Assembly (NCBI GenBank): GCA_013180625.2
Contig: SNVD02001148.1
Location: 79,119-143,118, forward strand
Direction of reading: 5' to 3'
Length of the DNA stretch: 64,000 nucleotides
From: Boswellia sacra
Lineage: Eukaryota; Streptophyta; Magnoliopsida; Sapindales; Burseraceae
In this document: positions 35,578 through 47,734 of the stretch, one piece after another
Layout: each line of letters begins with the position of its first letter
How positions within the stretch are numbered: the first letter of the stretch is position 1
Notes under the pieces: model-generated
Told to the model about the DNA's origin: nothing
The model's database searches: none
Seen by the model: the letters and a program-made list of their open reading frames with translations, nothing else
Translations under genes and position numbers: made by a program

Positions 35578-36139
35578 TGTCACGAGCTTGGAGTTTAGCG
35601 CAGCTTTGCTCGTGCGGCACTTAGGCAACTTGAACCCGAAGTTGCTAAGTAAGCCTTACAATTAGCTTGCTTCACTTAAGGAAGAAGCTCGTGGACCGTT
35701 GAGCTTAAGAACTCGAAGGCAACAAGGAGAAGAGTAGGAAGAATGAAGGCAAGTATTGCTTACTCAAAGAATGCTTTGTATTACGATTGAAAGCTTTACA
35801 ATGCTTGAAATGCTTACAAATGCTTGGATTAGCTTGGATATCTTACAAATGAGCCTTGGAGGGGTTTTTATAGTGAGTCACCTCCTCCATAACGGCTAGT
35901 TAACGGCTATATAACGGCTAGTTTCCTAACGGTTATATAACGGCTAGTTTTCTAACGGCTATATAACGGCTAGTTTCCTAACGGCTATATAACGGCTATA
36001 TTATAACGGCTAGTTGGACCATCTAGAAGATATGTACAATGGATGCCAACTAGCTAGAGCTTCCGGAAGATGGGCTTGGATTAGGCCAAGCCTTGTGTAA
36101 TTGGGCCAACTCTAGCAAGGAACTTGGCGGGCCGTAACA
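35578..36139 (-). repeat. 5' LTR of TR-GAG element
   Basis: 562 bp. It holds ten AACGG boxes against seven in the other LTR, which explains the length difference. I count only about five other substitutions between the two LTRs. Confidence 0.92.
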
Positions 36140-36576
36140 CTAGGCCTTGTAGGCTTCATACTTGTCAAGAAAACCAGCACTTTTACTTTCTGCGCTGCTA
36201 ATTCAATTGGACAGCAGCAATCATTGTGTCTGCTCATACAGATTATTGACAATGACAGGGCACATGGTCATACACATTGCCATTTGTTACAGGATTATTT
36301 TGGGAGAAAGAATGTTATCAAGTTTTAGTATCAATGTTTTAATGACAGGCCCGTAACTCGTGGTAAAAAAATTTTCACCAGACCACGAATTATTACGACG
36401 GGCCTATAATCCGTAGTAAATTTCGTTTTACTACGGATTGAAATCGCGGTAAAAAGTGAAATGAGTTTTTACAGTATTATTTTATACAGCATGCGCGAAC
36501 CGTCATATGTCCATTGTAAAAGGCTTTTTATCACGATTTCGGCCCACGGTAAAAGGCTCATTTTCTTGTAGTGAAA

Positions 36577-36602
36577 CTCTCATTTTTCCTGGGTGTAAAG
36601 AG
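36577..36602 (+). pseudogene. Ipi1/TEX10-like exon C, part 3 (end)
   Basis: Reads LIFPGCKE in frame with part 2 and ends before a GTACTT donor, the expected end of this exon. The next family exon (starting DNQGPF in relatives) is not visible in the following 1.5 kb. Confidence 0.75.
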
Positions 36603-38184
36603 GTACTTCTTTCCTTTATTTATTTATTGCTTTTACTCTCATTTGGGCAGGTAGCTACTGTTCACTATCGCATTGAATTATTCTGCCAACACTCAAATGT
36701 CACCACATTGCTGCTCTCTAATTGTTTTTATTTGAATTACTCTTCTTTGTTCCTTTGCATGTTGTCTGTCACATGTATCTGAACTATTTTTAATCCTATT
36801 TTTTGCCTTTTTAAAATTGTTTATAGAAGAATGAGTTTGTGATCTGCTTTTTTTTTTTTTGGGCCCTACAACATTTAATTACTTCCATTTGTAACTAAAC
36901 TTGTTATTACTGTAGATACACTTTTGAATGTCAGTATACGGAAGATGTGTAAATTATCCTACGTACTGTAGAGTTAATTATCTTGAAAAGGCAAAAGAAT
37001 GCATATTATTTTGGACTCAAGAAAAAAAATGTTTTTTTAATGGTATGTGATTGATATTCATTTAAACTATCAGGATGTTTATGTAATTTCTCATATAATT
37101 AAGAAACCAAACTCCCGAGGTGTTTAGGAATATGTTATGTACACATCAAAATTCACAGACTCTCAAAATACAAGAATTAGAGATGGAGATGGAGGAGAGA
37201 AAAAGTATTAGAGAAAAAGAAGGAGAGAGAACCGACGGAGTTGGAGAAGAAAGATTTGAGCTTTTTTATAAGATTTTTATTCTTATTTTTTCACATTGGA
37301 GTTTATCGCCGTTAAATTTAGTCATTTGAAATGCTAATAAAAGGGAAATGACAAACTTAACTGAACCAAGACTAGCAGCTGGAGGTTCTTTGATGGTTTT
37401 TTTGGAAAAGTTGCGGGGTTCGGAATTTTTTGACAATAAAGGGGTCCAGAATATTTCCCCTTTATCTTTTAAAAATCTCAGTCAGTTAAGCTACCTGATC
37501 GGCATCCAAGGGGCTCTCCTAAAACTTAAAAGAGTACACCTTTCTTTATCGTCAACAGCTAGATAAATATAAATCATGGGGCCTTTCTTTTACTAAAGGA
37601 AAGATTTTGTCTCTTTTGTCTCATTAAGGTGAGATAGCAGTTGCATCTCAGACATAAAGATTGATAAATATTAACGCAAACATGCATCAGTGTTCGCGTT
37701 ATGGAATACACATAGCGTCTCTTCAACGTTAATTTAATCCATAACAAAAGTTTTTGACCGCAATCAGTTTGCAGTTTATAACTTTTCTTTTTTAATTGTC
37801 TCAATTCGATATATGCTTTTCCACCGGTGAAGATTATCTCAGTGAACTTTATCTGCGGACAGTATGGCATGGGTTCGAACATTGCTTGTATAATTTCACT
37901 CCACATATGCTTTTGGTAGCTAAAAACACAGTAGAATAACAAATCGATAAATTTATCTCAAAACAAATATACTGTAAAGTAAACATAAATGCGCTACTGT
38001 AGAAAAGACACTAATTAATATAATTTACGCAACTCCTACATAATATATATTGGCAACTCCACTGCATGCCCATTCTTAATAAGCTCAATTTAACATTCTT
38101 CAACCTTTTTCATGCATACATACATACATACATAGATATATATACATATATATGCACATAACTAGATAGCCCCTTCTATTAGCC
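36603..38184. other. Non-coding stretch and presumed ankyrin-gene promoter
   Basis: No exon of the Ipi1-like gene or of another family is seen. The last 150 bases hold CATA and TATATA repeats (38113-38155) and lead into a good Kozak context (AGCCATGGCG) for the ankyrin gene. Confidence 0.5.
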
Positions 38185-39275
38185 ATGGCGACAAACGAGA
38201 CCATAATCATAGATTATCCCTTTCAGAAGCGATTGGCTGATTATGCTATGAAAGGTGAATGGAAGGAAGTTATTCAAATCTATGAGAGAAATTCAAGAAT
38301 TCAAAAGGCGAAGATCACAAAGTCAGGAGGGACAGCATTACATGTAGCTGTGTCTGATGGCCAGATAGAAGTTGTTGGTGAGCTTGTCAAGATAATTTCT
38401 GAGGCAGCTGAAACTGAGGATTCCAAAATTGAGGTTTTAAAAACTGGAGATGATCAAGGAAATACCCCCCTGCATATTGCAGCTATGCTGGGGATTTTGC
38501 CCATGTGCGAATGCATCTCCAAGGTGGATCCATCACTCATTGCTGAACGTAACCGTGACGGTGAGAGCCCTTTATTCTTGGCTGCTCTTCATGGTCATAA
38601 GGCTGCTTTCATTTGCCTGCATCATTACTACCTTGACATAGATCAGGAAAACACTTCTCATTGTAGAAGAAAGGATGGCAACACCGTTCTTCATTGCGCT
38701 ATCTCCGGATGCCACTTTGGTCAGTTCATTGATTCAAATAAATATAACTAGATTTTAATACTTTTGATTCTAAATTATATTTTTATAATTCTCCATGCAT
38801 CCGTAAGATTCATAGATAATCATTAATTTTGTTAATATATGGAATCCATTTATAATAGAGTAATGATACTCTTATACACTATCTATACAAGTTGATTGGT
38901 TCAATAATTTATTCAAAAGTTGTGGTCATTCTCTATTAAATAAATTGATTTTATATATTTATTACTCTAGTCATCTTATAACATATCAGTTTGTACGTAA
39001 GAGTTTGTATATAAAGTTTATAAGATTAATATTATTCTTTATAATATATAAACAACTTTTCAATATTAAGCACCTGATTATATTAATTTTTATGTACGTA
39101 CCTGGTTCTGGTGGTTTGATAGATTTGGCATTTCAAATAATCTGTCGTTACAAAGAGCAGCTGGTAAACTCTGTCAACCAGGATGGACTATCCCCTCTCC
39201 ACCTCCTTGCCAGCAAAACTTCCGCCTTCAGAAGCGGTAGCCATTTTGGACTTTTCAGCAAAATCATATATCGCT
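38185..39275 (+). CDS. Ankyrin-repeat protein (ACD6/ITN1-like), exons 1-2
   Basis: Exon 1 is 38185-38719 (donor GTCAGT). Exon 2 is 39123-39275 (donor GTAAGT). Phases agree (535 + 153 nt), giving 229 codons. Exon 1 has an N-terminal helix (LADYAMKGEWKEVIQIYE), then ankyrin repeats: GGTALHVAVSDGQIEVVGEL, QGNTPLHIAAMLGILPMCE, GESPLFLAALHGHKAAFI and DGNTVLHCAISGCHF. Exon 2 reads LAFQIICRYKEQLVNSVNQD, GLSPLHLLASKTSAFRSGSH. This arrangement is typical of the plant ANK-PGG membrane proteins linked to defence and salt response. The C-terminal PGG transmembrane part is absent: a copia element starts 418 bp after exon 2, followed by the Athila array. No stop or shift occurs in the two exons. Confidence 0.85.
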
Positions 39276-39692
39276 GTAAGTATTAATAAATTAAAACTAC
39301 ACATTTTCAAAATCTAATTCTCTTATAACTATCTTTATTTGTATCGCATTACTCTAAGAGAAGATCAACTTGGAAATTTAAATGTAAATGAAATATTGCT
39401 TTTTTATGTAATATTATATAGATTATGTAAACAATATCAACGTGTTAAAATGTTATTAAAAATTTAACAATAATGGGTAACGAATCTTGAGTATTTATTG
39501 GCAAGTTCTTAAATCCTTCTTGTAAAATAGATTTATTTATTAGCATCATTTGTCAATCACAATCGAATTGGGTTTATTAATTTTGGTAATCACATTCGTT
39601 TTTTTTTTTTTTATTATTGCTATATGATGAAGATACTTTATATGTTAAGTACTGTATTGTTTATCGTAATTTGGAAGGCATATTTGAACAAT
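39276..39692. other. Intron of ankyrin gene
   Basis: AT-rich, no exon, ends at the copia LTR. The intron is interrupted by transposons to the end of the window. Confidence 0.6.
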
Positions 39693-39914
39693 TGCTGTAA
39701 AAGAAAATCTAGCAGAAAACAGAGGAAAAATGGAGAAGAAAACATATTCTCACACTTTTATTCAATCAACACTAAAGTTGTTACAGAAAAGTTGTTATTT
39801 ATACAGAAAGTTTTAACCAATCCCAGCCACATACTTTTCCAGCTCATCATTCCATCTCATCCTTCTAAAACAAACTAACTGCACATGTTCTGCACGTGCT
39901 GACTATTCTGTACA
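39693..39914 (-). repeat. 3' LTR of copia element (ankyrin intron)
   Basis: About 222 bp. The inner edge is fixed by the polypurine tract complement. The outer edge (TGCTGT) is a best guess because the partner LTR is absent. Confidence 0.6.
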
Positions 39915-39922
39915 TCCCCCCC

Positions 39923-42900
39923 TCAAGTTGGAGTCTGATGGCAATCCATCATGCCCAACTTGGATAGTAAAAGAGAAAACTGAGGATTACATAAGGATTT
40001 AGTGAATAAATCTGCGAGTTGTTGACGTGAAGAAATATGTTGTGGATGTACAAAACCTTCCTTAAATTTGTCACGAACCAAATGGCAATCAATTTCCAAG
40101 TGTTTGGTTCGTTCATGGAAGACAGGATTAGCAGCAATATGCAAGGCAGCCTGATTATCACACCACAATGGAATAGGCAGCTGGATAGAAATATAGAAGT
40201 CCTTAAGAATATATTATATCCATTGAAGCTCACAAACTGTAGACGCCAAGCTTCTATATTCAGCCTCTGCTGAAGACCGTGAAACAGTGGATTGTTTCTT
40301 AGTTTTCCAAGAAATCAATGCAGGGCCAAGATAGATACAATAACCTGTAAGGGACTTCCTAGAGTCAGGGTAGGATGCCCAATCTGCATCACAATATCCT
40401 TCTAGCTTGAGAGTACTCTGTGAAGAAAAAAATAATCCTTTCGATGGACAACCTTTAAGATATCGTAAAAGATGCAAAGCTGCATTCCAATGATCTTGGC
40501 AAGGAGCATTAACAAACTGGCTTAATTGTTGTACACCATAAGTAATATCTGGCCATGTGAGATTTAAGTATAGGAGCCTCCCAACAAGCCGCCTATATTT
40601 GTCTGGATCATCTAAAAGAGAGCCTGTTGTTTCAGAAAATTTTTGACCTTTGGGTAAAGGAGTGAGAGCTGGCTTAGCACCCAATAAACCAGCATCTTTG
40701 ATGATATCAAGAATGTATTTCCTCTGATTAAGATAGGTACCAGTAGGACTTCTTGCAATTTCAATACCAAGAAAATATTTGGCATAACCCAAATCTTTGA
40801 TTGTAAAAGTTGAATCAAGGAACTCTTTAACAGACAAGATATCTGTTTCATTAGTTCCTGTCACCAAAACATCATCAACATATACTAATAATGCCAAAAA
40901 TGAGTTAGAAGTACTCTGAATAAACAAACAATGGTCATGGGCAGATTGTCTGAATCCAAATTGCTTCAATTTAGAACAAAATTCAGAGTTCCATTGTCTT
41001 GAAGCCTGTTTAAGACCATAAAGTGACCTCTTCAATTTACAAACTTCACCTTTGCTGGCTTTTGTATAACCTTCTGGTGGTAACATATACACCTCCTCAT
41101 CTAAATATCCATGTAAAAAAGCATTATTAATATCAAGTTGGTGAATAGGCCAAGACTTGGCAGTGGCAATAGCCAAGAATATTCTCACAGTAACCAACTT
41201 AGCTACAGGCGAAAAACTATCTGAATAATCAATACCAGCAACTTGATGATACCCTTTGGCTACAAGTCTAGCTTTGTATCTTTCCGCACTCCCATCAGGA
41301 TTAAGTTTGATTTTATAAACCCATCTAGAGCCGATTGCTTTCTTACCAGCTGGTAAAGATGTCAATTCCCAGGTTTCATTTTCTTCTAGAGCAGCATGCT
41401 CTTTTTTCATAGCCTTAACCCACTTCTCTTGAACACAGGCCTGTCTATAAGATTGTGGCTCTTGGATTGTTGATACATTACCCAAAAAAGTCATATATGC
41501 ATGTGTGAATGCAGGGGATTTAATGTATGGGTAAGTAGGTGGTGTATAAGGAGATGTAGTGCTGCTTTCAACAGACTGAGAAGTAGTAGCATGTGATACA
41601 GAATTGGAAAAGGAAAACTTTGTGACAAAATCATTTAACCAGGCAGGTTTGGTTTTAACTCTAGTACTGTGCCTAAGAGGGATAGGTTCAGATGGAATTG
41701 AAGATGTAGAAGGAGAAAGAATTAATGGAGAGTTTGAATTAGGTATCATTTTAGAGGAAGGTGATGAATCTTGAGCTAACAAAGGATTTTTGGAAGTAGA
41801 AATTTTTGATGAATCAAAATCAGTGATTTCATTAGGAGGTAATGGCAAAGGAACATGCAAGTGATCAGATTGAGCATTATTATAAGGAAAAATAGTCTCA
41901 TGAAAAACAACATCCCTAGAAGTATATATTTTATGAGTAAAAGGATCATAAACTTTGTATGCTTTCTGTCCTGGACAATATCCTATAAAAATACATTGAA
42001 ATGCTCTAGGTGCAAATTTATCTTTGTGGGGTTGTGTATTTGTAATAAAACATAAACAACCAAAACACTTTAAATTGTTATAGTCTGGAAATTTGTCATA
42101 TAGCACTTCAAAAGGCGTTTTCCATTGCAATACAGAACTAGGCAGCCTGTTTACAATGTGAGTGGCCATTAAAATGGCTTCACCCCAAATTTTTTTTGGT
42201 AAATTTGCTTGAAACATGAGGGATCTTGCAATTTGTAATAATTGTTTATGTTTTCTTTCCACCACTCCATTTTGTTGTGGAGTATAAACACAACTTTTTT
42301 GGTGTAAAATTCCTAGCTCATGTAATAAAGTTTGAAAACCAAAACTTGTAAATTCACTTCCATTATCTGATCTAATAGATTTTACTTTCCTATTAAATTG
42401 AGTCTCAACCATTTTAAAAAACATAGTTAAGATATGAATTGTTTGACTCTTGTGGGCAATCAAAAAAGTCCATGTGGCTCTACTAAAATCATCTACAATG
42501 GTAACTATATAATGTGCTCCAGTAATGCATGCTTGACTATATGGTCCCCAAAGGTCTATGTGAAACAAGTCAAAGATATTTTCTGTGTGAATAGAACTGA
42601 TAGGAAATGGCAACCTATGCTGTTTGGATTTAGGACATATATCACACACAGATATAGATTCATCAGATGTATTTTGAAGAAAATTTAAGTGTTTCAAAGC
42701 TGTGACAGAAGCATGTCCAAGTCTCTTATGCCAAAGGAACAAAGAAGAAGTTGAAGTATTATTTATGTAACAATTATCAGTACAGAAGGAATTGAAATTC
42801 TGAGTACACACATTTTGTACAACTTCTTTATTATAAGCATGTAACTTTTCGACTGAGAAACAAGATTTGTCTAAAACATACAAAGTTCCAATTAATCGAC

Positions 42901-43587
42901 CAACTGCTATCACCTTCTCAGTCTGCAGGTCCTGCAGCAAATAATGCGTGGGGTGAAAAATGAATTTGATTTTGGCTATTTTAGCAAGTTTGCTAACTGA
43001 AAGGAGATTAAACTTGAAACAGGGAATGTGTAGTGTGTCTGTTAAACATAATGTATGGTGAATATAAACATCACCAATGTGATGGACAGACTTAATTGTT
43101 CCATCTGGTAAATATACAGGTATGATATTTTTCACAACTCTGGTTTTATCAATAAGTCTTATGTCAGTGCACATATGATTAGAGGCTCCAGTATCAACAA
43201 TCCAAGCTCCAGGTTCTAACAGATCAAGTGTATTCAAGGCAAAATTTAATGCACAATTTAGATTCGTACCTGCAAAATCCTCCAAGTGTGCAAAATTCAC
43301 ATGATTGTTATCAACTATCATCTTGCCTCTCATGAACTTCATTAGTTCTTGCTGAACCATATTTGAAAAACTTGTGGATTGTACAGCTCCTTTAGTATTG
43401 GATATGTCAGTATCCATATCAAGTGGTGTCTCTACTGAATTTGCCATTGTTTTTCCAGAATTTTTCTCTTTTTGCTCCTTCAAGTCTTTGTACCAATCTG
43501 GATATCCATGTAACTTGAAGCAAGTTTCTTTTGTATGTCCACCTATATTGCAATGATTACAATGCCTATTAGTCTTCTTACTGCTTT
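39923..43587 (-). pseudogene. Copia gag-pol, near-intact with one nonsense codon
   Basis: One minus frame runs about 1,200 codons. Domains in order: zinc knuckle CNHCNIGGHTKETC; protease AWIVDTGASNHMC; gag-pre-integrase (LFLWHKRLGHASVTALKHL); integrase core with FHIDLWGP, IRSDNGSEFTS and PQQNGVVERKHKQ, so D, D and E are all present; RT with the YVDDVLVTG catalytic box; RNase H with CDADWASYPDSRKSLTGYC and SSAEAEYRSLA. A single TAA at 40214-40216, after ELQWI, separates the main part from the last 80 codons ([20 protein letters not shown]). It fits a CAA to TAA change. The remaining catalytic residues look conserved, so the element decayed little before the Athila event. Confidence 0.9.
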
Positions 43588-44988
43588 TGATGCGTTCGAA
43601 ACTAGCAAGTATACTAGTCGCACAAGTAATAAAGTGATAAGTAAGATATCGTTCCCACGAGGATTGATTCTAATTGAATTTGTTATTTCCAGCAACAATT
43701 AACTAAATGGGGGGGTTTTGTTGAATGATTAACTAAGTGAAATAAGAATGCAAATTAAGAATAACAAAACAGAAGTTAATTTGAATAAAAGATCAATGAG
43801 AGAAATCTGGTTAAGGGATCCTTCTCTACCACCAGATATGGATTTGCGAATTAATTGTAGAATTGTCATCCAATTACACCATTGAAATTATCAACCGTAG
43901 ATAACAACAAGCTCTGTTCTCCCAATCTTTCCTTACTTTGTTGTTAAATAAAACAGGCTCCTTATTTAATCTCTATCCATTAAACAACCTAGAACAAGCT
44001 CTCTAAATTTAATTCAATGATGCATTACGATAAGAAAGATAGGTTGATCTAAGCAATAAACACACAAGCTCGGATTATTTAACTTAGGTTGTATTCTCCA
44101 ATTGCAATCTCTGATCACAATTTTGCTACTAAGGATTAGAAATTCAAGACAATTACGGATTAAGATTTCTAGTCTAGCAATAAATCACAACCAGATTATA
44201 TTCAGTTGGCCACTCAAATACAATCAGCAAGCAATCATAAGCATTAAATATGGGAGAATACAAGCAACTTCATTAGAGAATTGGATAACAATTCCTTACA
44301 CAATCAACTTACAAAAACCATATCAGGGGCTTTGAAATCACCCTCAACCAATTCAGATTCAGTTTCACATGTTTTAGAACGTGGTAAATACAATACAACA
44401 TGGAGACATTCCAGAAAATGAAAGGTAAGGGAAAAACTTAGCAAATTTGATGTAATTCTCTTTGGATTGTAGTTCTTCCTCTTTCCAAGCTTCCTTTCTC
44501 CTTCAAGAACTCCAAGAGATGAAAGAATTCCAGAGCTGCAGCCTCTACCCCGTTCTCCCCTCTTCCAGTTCTGAAAATAAAACCTAAAATGTGTTTAAAT
44601 ACTCTGCTACAGTGACTTGCTACAGTGCCCCGTATTATACATGCTACAGTGCTGTGGAATTATATTTCTATACATCTCACACTGTTTTGATTACAACTTT
44701 TGGTACACTGAATGGATTTATAAACCGTAAATTTCTCCAGAAAATAGACTTCGAGAGCTTTCCAACGGTATATAACATGTCATCGGTTCATTGTATATCA
44801 ATACAATTAAATCCGAGAAGATCACTGACTAGCAGAGGTGAAAATGAAGGGTTTTACTCCATTTTTGTGCATGTTGCTCCAAAACTCCTACAAACATCAA
44901 AACACACAAAAACATAAAAATACCACGGAATATAGCAAAGAAACATGGACGATTGATATAAAAGTAATACATAAATAGACACCTATCA
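43588..44988 (-). repeat. Athila LTR A (outer left)
   Basis: 1401 bp. Abuts the copia gag directly on the left and the purine-tract complement (TTCTCCCACACTT) on the right. Confidence 0.92.
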
Positions 44989-46990
44989 AATTCTCCCACA
45001 CTTAGACTTTGCTAGTCCTCGAGCAACTAAAATGATACGAAACAAAACTAAACCGAAACAGAATCTGAAAAAAATTAAAACCCACCAATGCTTCAACTTG
45101 CAAATAGGCCTCAAAGATTGTACTTAATTATAACCCAATGAATACTTCAAAATAATGAACTTGATCAAGAATTTTATCTCAAAAATTAGTTTCGCTTCAC
45201 TTCAATTCCTCAAGTGTGTGTGTGTAGAGCCCTTCTCACCTAATCACTTGTAACCCGGATGAGTTTATGCATAAAAATGAATCATATTTAATATTGAAGA
45301 TGTGTGTATAAATGAACTCCATAGGCTTGCTTTTCAGGTCACTCTCCACTAATGTAGACATGCACCACACCAAGGATCAAGTAGGACTTTATTAAGCTTG
45401 TAACGTTTGGCTTGGGTGAAGGTATGATAAGGATAATAATTTGGCTCAAATCACCCACAAACACATAAATCATTCAAGACTATGTAGAGCTCAACCCTAT
45501 AACACAACTTCATTTCAATTCACCAGGTTACTCCCCCAAACTTATTTAGAACACTCAATTTTTTTTTTTTTTTTTACAGAAAACAAAAGAAAACTACACC
45601 CCCACACTTTGTTGTTTCATTCTTTTTAAGGACATTAAGGGTATAGATCTCTTATTCTTCTTCTTTTGTTCTTTTTTTTCTTTTTTTTCTTCTTTTTTTC
45701 TTTTTTTTCTTTTTTTTTTATTACACTTCCCCTCCCCCACACTTAAACAACACATTGTCCTCAATGTGTAACTACGTGGACGATAGATACAGATTGGCTT
45801 TTTTTCTGTTTTTCTTTTTTTTCCAAACACAATGGAACTCACTTGTATTGCTCATGATACATCCTAACCTCCTCTAACTTCCCAAAACCAGAACATAGCT
45901 CAGAATTTAATTGTGAATGATCTACATGCTCATAGGTAAGGGATAAACTGTTTGGAACAAATTCATTTTAGGTTAGGAAATCTTTTAATGAGTTAACAAA
46001 GAAAAAGACTTACAGAGGCTCAAAGGGGTAACTAGGGATCAATTTCTGTCAAGGTTGGCTATTAAGGCTCAAACGGTCCAAAGATGGCCTAAATCATTTC
46101 CCAAATGTTGCACAGCCTAGGATTTCGCCTTGAGTGACCATCAAACAAGTTCTAGAATTCATTGAAATCTGAAGAAACATTAAATTACATAAACTTTCTC
46201 TAAGTGAACAAATAACTCAGTGATAATAGCTCAGTGCTCAATGTTGCGCAAGGAATCAAAAGCAAAGCGAAAACCATAAACATTTCAAGCACACAGATCC
46301 ATGCATCATTTATTATTTTCCAAGAGTTATTCTTAATTCAGTCATTATCTTATCATCGACCCACAAAATGCAAGAAAAGAGGTACGTGGCGTTGTTACAC
46401 CTGAGTCAAGATTGTATATTTCAACAATCCTTAGGACCAGTAGCCCGCAGACTTAAGGTTTCCATCCTATATACCTTTATTATGAAAGAACAAAACGAGA
46501 AACAAGACACTTCAAACAACATGAAATAAATAAACTACAGATTTATTTAGAGAGAATGCGTTTCAAGGGTTAAAGAACCCCATATTCTGCCATTCTTAGG
46601 TTTTTCCACAATTGTTTTTTTGAATCGAAACTGATAAAGATAAAAACACATAACAACTCTAAATTACGCAAAACCAAACTCACTCATAAAATAACAAAGT
46701 TCAACAAGTCAGCAAACAAAAACAAGTTAGTTAGAATGGGTCTAAAAAGTTTAGAAGTTAGCCTCCTTATTCAGCCTCTATGGATTGAAGAGATCCAGAA
46801 TGCGTTTCAAGAGAACTTAAACTTTTTAAGCCACCACTCTAAAAATCGAGATTAGAAAATATTACCTGGGACGAAAGAAATAACCTGAAAAAGCTCAAAA
46901 GAAACGACATGAAAAATCTCAAATAAACACACTAAAAAGAACAGCAAACAAAAACGAAGCAAACCAGCAAATAGAGATTACAGATGGAGG
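44989..46990 (-). other. Athila copy 1, long 3' non-coding region
   Basis: About 2 kb between the LOG-like gene and the LTR. It has T/A runs and two C-rich (purine-tract-like) blocks at 45000 and 45730, but no coding domain. The same region exists in copy 2 (52497-54510). Confidence 0.7.
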
Positions 46991-46991
46991 G

Positions 46992-47627
46992 TTAAATCCA
47001 GTTGACGCCTTTTGTTGCCTTCTCCAAACAATTTATCCGAGCCATTGTTGGATCAGGTGAATAGACGAATTCTTGTAGTTTGTCAATTAACTCTCCTGCA
47101 GTTGAAGCTGTAAACAGCATTTGCCTTGCTGACGGTGAGATGAAATTTTTTTCTACAGCTTGATCAAGAAAGGACAACAAACCATCAAAAAAATTATTAA
47201 CATTTAACAAACCAATGGGTTTCCGATGGATTTTTAGCTGTGCCCAAGAGGTGATTTGAAATATCTCCTCTAATGTACCATACCCACCCGGCAAAGCTAT
47301 AAATGCATCGGACTTAACAACCATATGTGCAATACGCTCATGCATACTAGAGACCTGTAACTCTTCCCCGATTGTGTTGCCTACGATATCTCGTACCTGT
47401 CTCTTATACACATCTAGATGTGTATAAGAGACAGCTCCTAGGGATGCAGCTGTTGACACACACCCCATTAACCCAAGACTACCCCGTCCATAAATCAAAT
47501 GAATACCCCTCGCAGCTAATGTCCTACCAAGATCAAGAGCTGCTGTTGTAAACTCTCCATCTTTACCCAATTGCGATCCACACAATACGCATATATTTTG
47601 GAATCGCCGAATTGGTGTTTTCTCCAT
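46992..47627 (-). pseudogene. LOG-like phosphoribohydrolase carried by Athila copy 1 (contains adapter sequence)
   Basis: The minus frame of 211 codons starts MEKTPIRRFQNICVLCGSQ and includes the family signature LPGGYGTLEE and the SSMHERIAHM block with the conserved Arg. LOG enzymes release active cytokinin bases from nucleoside monophosphates in the cytosol. Defects: the Gly-rich loop is GRGSLGLMG instead of GGGSLGLMG; the stretch 47397-47434 is a Tn5 mosaic-end dimer replacing 38 bp, so about 13 residues are false; and a 1-bp loss near 47029 changes the last 15 residues. It sits on the coding strand of the retroelement, downstream of the Cys-rich gene, behind a G-box repeat region. It is divergent from ordinary plant LOGs. 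Functional only if the artefact is corrected and the loop change tolerated. Confidence 0.85.
47397..47434. other. Nextera/Tn5 mosaic-end dimer (assembly artefact)
   Basis: Reads CTGTCTCTTATACACATCT directly followed by its reverse complement. This is the mate-pair junction adapter. It replaces exactly 38 bp present in copy 2 (54932-54969). It is not genomic sequence. Confidence 0.97.
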
Positions 47628-47734
47628 TTCTACCAGTGCTCTAAACTTGTGTAAGACAATGATGCACGTTAGGTATTATGCGATTCAAGTGCAAGACAGG
47701 TTATAAAATGACATTTGAAAATATGCAGAATGGA

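Larger units (their letters stand above)
32968..36139 (-). mobile_element. Young gag-protease-only LTR retrotransposon (TR-GAG type)
   Basis: LTRs 32968-33510 and 35578-36139 start TGTCACGAGC and end CCGTAACA. They are almost identical apart from a tandem repeat number. CTAG flanks both sides. The primer site (about 35564-35575, GCTCTAATACCA, near tRNA-Met) and the C-rich complement of the purine tract (33511-33523) fix the orientation as minus. The internal region codes for gag and protease only. Confidence 0.92.
30285..36573. mobile_element. CACTA transposon carrying host gene pieces (Pack-CACTA type)
   Basis: The left end is CACTACTACAAAAAGTG. The right end is the reverse complement of CACTACAAGAAAATGAG. 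The flanking triplets AGA (30282-30284) and AAA (36574-36576) are a 3-bp target duplication with one change, and removing the element restores the host exon frame. Subterminal regions hold repeated CCGCGGTAAA and CCACGGTAAAA-like motifs. There is no transposase. Cargo is a WPP-domain gene copy, an auxilin-like J-domain end, and a nested gag-protease retroelement. Confidence 0.9.
39693..43587 (-). mobile_element. Ty1/copia element, 5' end removed by Athila LTR
   Basis: The left (3') LTR is about 39693-39914, with TGCTGT and TGTACA ends and a TATAAATAAC box in minus sense. A C-rich block (39915-39921), the complement of the purine tract, follows. Pol is nearly intact. The gag is cut in its zinc-knuckle region at 43587, exactly where the Athila LTR begins, so the 5' LTR and most of gag are missing. 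Confidence 0.85.

Noticed and set aside
37574..37942. 122-codon minus-strand frame
   Set aside because: No recognisable domain or repeat, no homologue I can name, and no splice context.
45594..45842. Lys-rich minus-strand frame in the Athila 3' region
   Set aside because: Product of T-runs; the copy 2 counterpart is not conserved as a protein.
47390..47440. Novel protein motif SYTHLDVYKRQ inside LOG
   Set aside because: It is encoded by the Tn5 mosaic-end dimer and is known as a database contaminant.
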